From contig QNFC01000088.1 of the NCBI GenBank assembly GCA_003645395.1, positions 1 through 7,036 of the forward strand: DNA of 7,036 nt, given 5' to 3'. Source of the stretch: Gammaproteobacteria bacterium. Lineage in GTDB: Bacteria; Pseudomonadota; Gammaproteobacteria; Immundisolibacterales; Immundisolibacteraceae. The notes under the pieces are model-generated. The model made no database searches, had not been told where the DNA came from, and saw only the letters and a list, made by a program, of their open reading frames with translations. Made by a program: the position numbers and the translations under genes. This document shows positions 4,297 to 7,036 of this stretch, in pieces (positions within the stretch are counted from its first letter, which is position 1; each line of letters starts with the position of its first letter).

Positions 4297-6444
4297 ATGG
4301 GTCACTCATTTTCCGAAGCAGATGTCCAACAACTCGGGTACGGCGAAGGCCAACGGCTTTATGGCGACGGTGCCCTGGTTGTCCTCAAAGGCATGCTCGA
4401 AGCGGGCATTAGTTACTTCGGCGGCTATCCGGGCGCGCCGACATCCAACCTTATTGATGCAGCCGCCGATTCCTACAAAACCGTATTAAAACCTCGCGGC
4501 ATCTACATGGAATCATCCGCTAACGAGATGTCCGCCGCCGCCATGTGTACCGCCTCCTGCTACACGCCCATTCGCGGCGCAGTGACCTGGAAAGTGCTCG
4601 GTAACGGCGTTGCTACTGACGTGATTGATCACGTCTCGCAGATCGGCGTCGAAGGCGGCACCGTCATCGTCGTCGGTGAAGATTACGGGGTTTCCAGCAC
4701 CACGGTGGCGCAACGCACCCTGCCCTGGGCAATTAAATCCGGCATTCTGGTCATCGATCCCCGGGCTGATCAACAGTTGTTACTTGAGCTAACTCGGATC
4801 AGTTTTGACCTGTCGGAAGCTTCCAATACAGTGGTTGCGCTGCTGCTCAGACCACAACTTTCACACGCCAATGCCGAGGTAAAAGTTGGCGATAACAAGC
4901 CGTCTCTGTACAACACCAACGACAAAATCAAATTTAGCGTGGCCGAACCCCACCGCTACCCGTTGCCGCCTAATAGTCAGCGTCAGGAGGTGGAGCGCTA
5001 CACTGATCGGCTGCCTCGGGCCGAACAGTTCATTATTGACAACAACCTCAACGAGCGTTTTGGCAGTGACAATGGCCGGATAGGCCTGATCACCCACGGC
5101 CCTGTATTCAACACCACCATGCGCGTGCTTTCGTTACTGGGGCTCGCTGACGAGCGAGGCGGCCTTGATCCAGCGTTCGACCTGCTGCAGCTTAACGTCA
5201 TCAACCCGCTCTGCCTCGACCAGATTGCCGATTTCATGGCTGACAAAGAACAAGTCCTGTTAATAGAAGAAGGTCAACCAGACCTGATTGAAAAGCAGAT
5301 CCGTTCGCTGTTACACGAACGCAAAATCGACACGCCGTTCACCGGCCATGACCTGATTCCAGGTGTCGGTGAATTAATACCCGGCAAGTTGATTGGCCCA
5401 TTAGCTGAATTTACCGCACAGCATCTGCCGGAAAAAGCCGACGATATTAAAGCCCGCGCTGCTGCAAAAATCGAACGCCAGCAGATGGCCGCGAAACTCT
5501 TCTCCAAACCGGTTACCCCGCGGCCACCAACTTTTTGCACCGGTTGCCCAGAGCGCCCAGTATTTTCACAAATGAAAATCAACGAGCTGCTTACTGGCGA
5601 GAAGGACTGGCACGCCACCGATGTCGGCTGCTACGGCATGGCCGGTCTGGCGCCGTTTAACATGGCTGACTCCAACATGGGCATGGGCGGCGGCCTGGCA
5701 GCAGCGACTGCGTTATCGGCCATGTCCGATCAGCACAACGTCTCGGTAGTCGGTGACGGTACGCTCTGGCATAGCGCCATGAACACCTGTGTGGTTAACG
5801 GTCTCTATAACCGACAGGATGCCACCTATGTAGTACTAGACAACAAATGGACCGCCATGACTGGCGCCCACGAAAACCCAAACTCGGGCCCCCAGCTCAC
5901 CGGCGAAGACGGCGGCGGGGATCTCAATATCGAGCGTACGTTCAAAGCCATGGGCGTGAAACAAATCGTCAAGGCTAATCCTTATAAGTTTAAAGATTTC
6001 CGGAAAAAGCTGGAAAAAATTCAGAAACCGAAAGAACCCCAACTACGGGTAATCATTTCCGAGGCCGAGTGTCAGCTGCAGCGTCAACGCACGGTTAAGC
6101 CCGAACGGCGCAGGCTTCTCGCCGCCGGCAAGCGGGTCGAGGTCGAGCGTCTCGGCGTCGATAACGATGTCTGCGTTGGCGACCACGCCTGTATGCGGGT
6201 TAACGGCTGCCCCTCACTCACTCTGGAAGAGAGCAATAACAAGCTGAAAAGCGCCCCGGTTGCAGCGATTGACACCACCTGTGTGGGCTGCGGGGTGTGC
6301 GGTGAAATTGCCCATGCGGCGCGATTGTGCCCCTCTTTTCATAAAGTCACTGTCATCCACAACATGAACTGGTTCGAGAAACAGTGGCTCAAATTCAAAT
6401 CTCGGCTGATGCCTTTCACCAGCCCAACCCCGGTGGGGCAATAA
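4297..6444 (+). CDS. Indolepyruvate ferredoxin oxidoreductase-type alpha subunit (IorA-like, TPP- and Fe-S-dependent)
   Basis: This 715-residue protein is the catalytic subunit of a 2-oxoacid:acceptor oxidoreductase, which converts a 2-oxoacid plus CoA to acyl-CoA, CO2 and reduced ferredoxin using thiamine diphosphate. Domains in order: the N-terminal pyrimidine-binding domain (GGYPGAPTSN at 42-51, E77 in SSANEMSAAAM); a middle transketolase-C-like domain (about 260-345); and the pyrophosphate-binding domain with FCTGCPERP (413-421), DVGCYGM (442-448), GDG (486-488) and DN (515-516). A C-terminal ferredoxin domain follows. Its first cluster motif reads C626-x2-D629-x2-C632-x5-C638-P, with Asp in place of one Cys. 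The second is complete: C662-x2-C665-x2-C668-x9-C678-P. The stop is two bases before the ATG of the next subunit. The true substrate may be an aryl- or branched-chain 2-oxoacid; the name indolepyruvate is only the family label. Confidence 0.92.
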   Translation: MGHSFSEADVQQLGYGEGQRLYGDGALVVLKGMLEAGISYFGGYPGAPTSNLIDAAADSYKTVLKPRGIYMESSANEMSAAAMCTASCYTPIRGAVTWKVLGNGVATDVIDHVSQIGVEGGTVIVVGEDYGVSSTTVAQRTLPWAIKSGILVIDPRADQQLLLELTRISFDLSEASNTVVALLLRPQLSHANAEVKVGDNKPSLYNTNDKIKFSVAEPHRYPLPPNSQRQEVERYTDRLPRAEQFIIDNNLNERFGSDNGRIGLITHGPVFNTTMRVLSLLGLADERGGLDPAFDLLQLNVINPLCLDQIADFMADKEQVLLIEEGQPDLIEKQIRSLLHERKIDTPFTGHDLIPGVGELIPGKLIGPLAEFTAQHLPEKADDIKARAAAKIERQQMAAKLFSKPVTPRPPTFCTGCPERPVFSQMKINELLTGEKDWHATDVGCYGMAGLAPFNMADSNMGMGGGLAAATALSAMSDQHNVSVVGDGTLWHSAMNTCVVNGLYNRQDATYVVLDNKWTAMTGAHENPNSGPQLTGEDGGGDLNIERTFKAMGVKQIVKANPYKFKDFRKKLEKIQKPKEPQLRVIISEAECQLQRQRTVKPERRRLLAAGKRVEVERLGVDNDVCVGDHACMRVNGCPSLTLEESNNKLKSAPVAAIDTTCVGCGVCGEIAHAARLCPSFHKVTVIHNMNWFEKQWLKFKSRLMPFTSPTPVGQ

Positions 6445-6446
6445 AC

Positions 6447-7036
6447 ATGGCCGAAGAAACCAGAAATCGTAGCATTCGTGTACTGATCGGCACGGTCGGC
6501 GGCCAGGGTGGCGGTGTACTCAGTGACTGGCTGGTACGCGGGCTACTTAATGCCGGCTGGCAACCACAGAGTATTGGCCTGCTCGGCCTGTCACAACGCG
6601 CCGGCACGGTCATTTATTACATTGAGGCCAATCAAGAGGGCGACACCCCACCGATCCTCTCACCCTTTGCGGTACCCGGCGATGTCGACCTGATTCTCGC
6701 CCAGGAATTTCTTGAACTCGGTCGCCTGCTGCAGGGCGGCTTTGCAGCCAAAGATTTCAGCATCATTGCTAACACATACCGCTACCTCGGCACGTTGGAA
6801 AAAATGCCTGCTGAGGGCGGTATTTTTTCCAGTGAAGAAATCCGCAACGCAGCTGAAACGCTCAGCGATAACACCTGGTTGTTTCACGCCCAGAACATGG
6901 TGACCGAGGCGGGGCTCTCCTATCTAAGTAGCAACGCCATCCTGATGGGCGCAGTGATCGCCTCGCCAGCATTTGGCCTGCCTGCGGAACCCTTTCACCA
7001 GGCAATACGTGATGCTGGATCAAACGTTGAAGACAA
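6447..7036 (+). CDS. Indolepyruvate oxidoreductase beta subunit-like protein (partial, runs off the window)
   Basis: An open frame runs from the ATG at 6447 to the window edge: 196 codons plus two bases, with no stop. It is the gamma-domain partner of the 2-oxoacid:ferredoxin oxidoreductase. Diagnostic segments are IRVLIGTVGGQGGGVLSDWL (10-29), GLSQRAGTVIYYI (47-59), DLILAQEFLELGR (81-93) and NAILMGAVIAS (163-173). In this family the subunit helps bind CoA and completes the catalytic heterodimer with the alpha chain. The two-base gap to the alpha gene and the purine-rich GGTGGGG at 6432-6437 point to translational coupling. About 200 residues is the length of a stand-alone IorB, but relatives in aerobic proteobacteria can carry a long C-terminal extension. 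The window cannot show which form this is. Confidence 0.9.
   Translation, partial: MAEETRNRSIRVLIGTVGGQGGGVLSDWLVRGLLNAGWQPQSIGLLGLSQRAGTVIYYIEANQEGDTPPILSPFAVPGDVDLILAQEFLELGRLLQGGFAAKDFSIIANTYRYLGTLEKMPAEGGIFSSEEIRNAAETLSDNTWLFHAQNMVTEAGLSYLSSNAILMGAVIASPAFGLPAEPFHQAIRDAGSNVED

Noticed and set aside
1..7036. CRISPR array, tRNA, rRNA, insertion sequence or attachment site
   Set aside because: I found no regularly spaced repeats with spacers, no tRNA-like cloverleaf, no transposase frame and no terminal inverted repeats.

Overview
The window is one catabolic gene cluster from a GC-moderate Gram-negative bacterium, most likely an aerobic proteobacterium and possibly a marine gammaproteobacterium. 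That assignment is an inference from GGAG-type ribosome binding sites, base composition and gene content. No marker gene fixes the taxonomy.

Left arm, minus strand: a Rieske non-heme iron oxygenase alpha subunit (496-1731) is followed 36 nt later by a gene for a 114-residue protein of unknown function (115-459). The first 114 bases hold no gene, only short degenerate repeats and a small palindrome.

Centre (1732-2067): a 336-base divergent intergenic region with no convincing gene. It contains a 9/10 match to an FNR/Anr box (1839-1852), a sigma70-like promoter facing right (1964-1992) and the ribosome binding sites of both arms.

Right arm, plus strand: two crotonase-superfamily genes (2068-2883 and 2903-3682), a MaoC-type hot-dog protein with a TTG start (3758-4201), and a two-gene 2-oxoacid:ferredoxin oxidoreductase of the indolepyruvate type. 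Its alpha subunit (4297-6444) is complete; its beta/gamma-like subunit (6447 to the window edge) is cut off by the end of the window.

How they may work together (inference): the IorAB-like enzyme would decarboxylate a 2-oxoacid oxidatively to an acyl-CoA. The crotonase and hot-dog proteins would then isomerise, hydrate or cleave CoA thioesters. The divergent Rieske enzyme would hydroxylate an aromatic, alicyclic or other small substrate. The substrate cannot be named from this window. Neither crotonase has the standard enoyl-CoA hydratase Glu pair, and the hot-dog protein has lost the Asp/His hydratase dyad. The cluster is therefore not an ordinary beta-oxidation set and may encode a poorly described degradation route. 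No Rieske reductase or ferredoxin, CoA ligase, acyl-CoA dehydrogenase, transporter or regulator is visible here; these probably lie outside the window.
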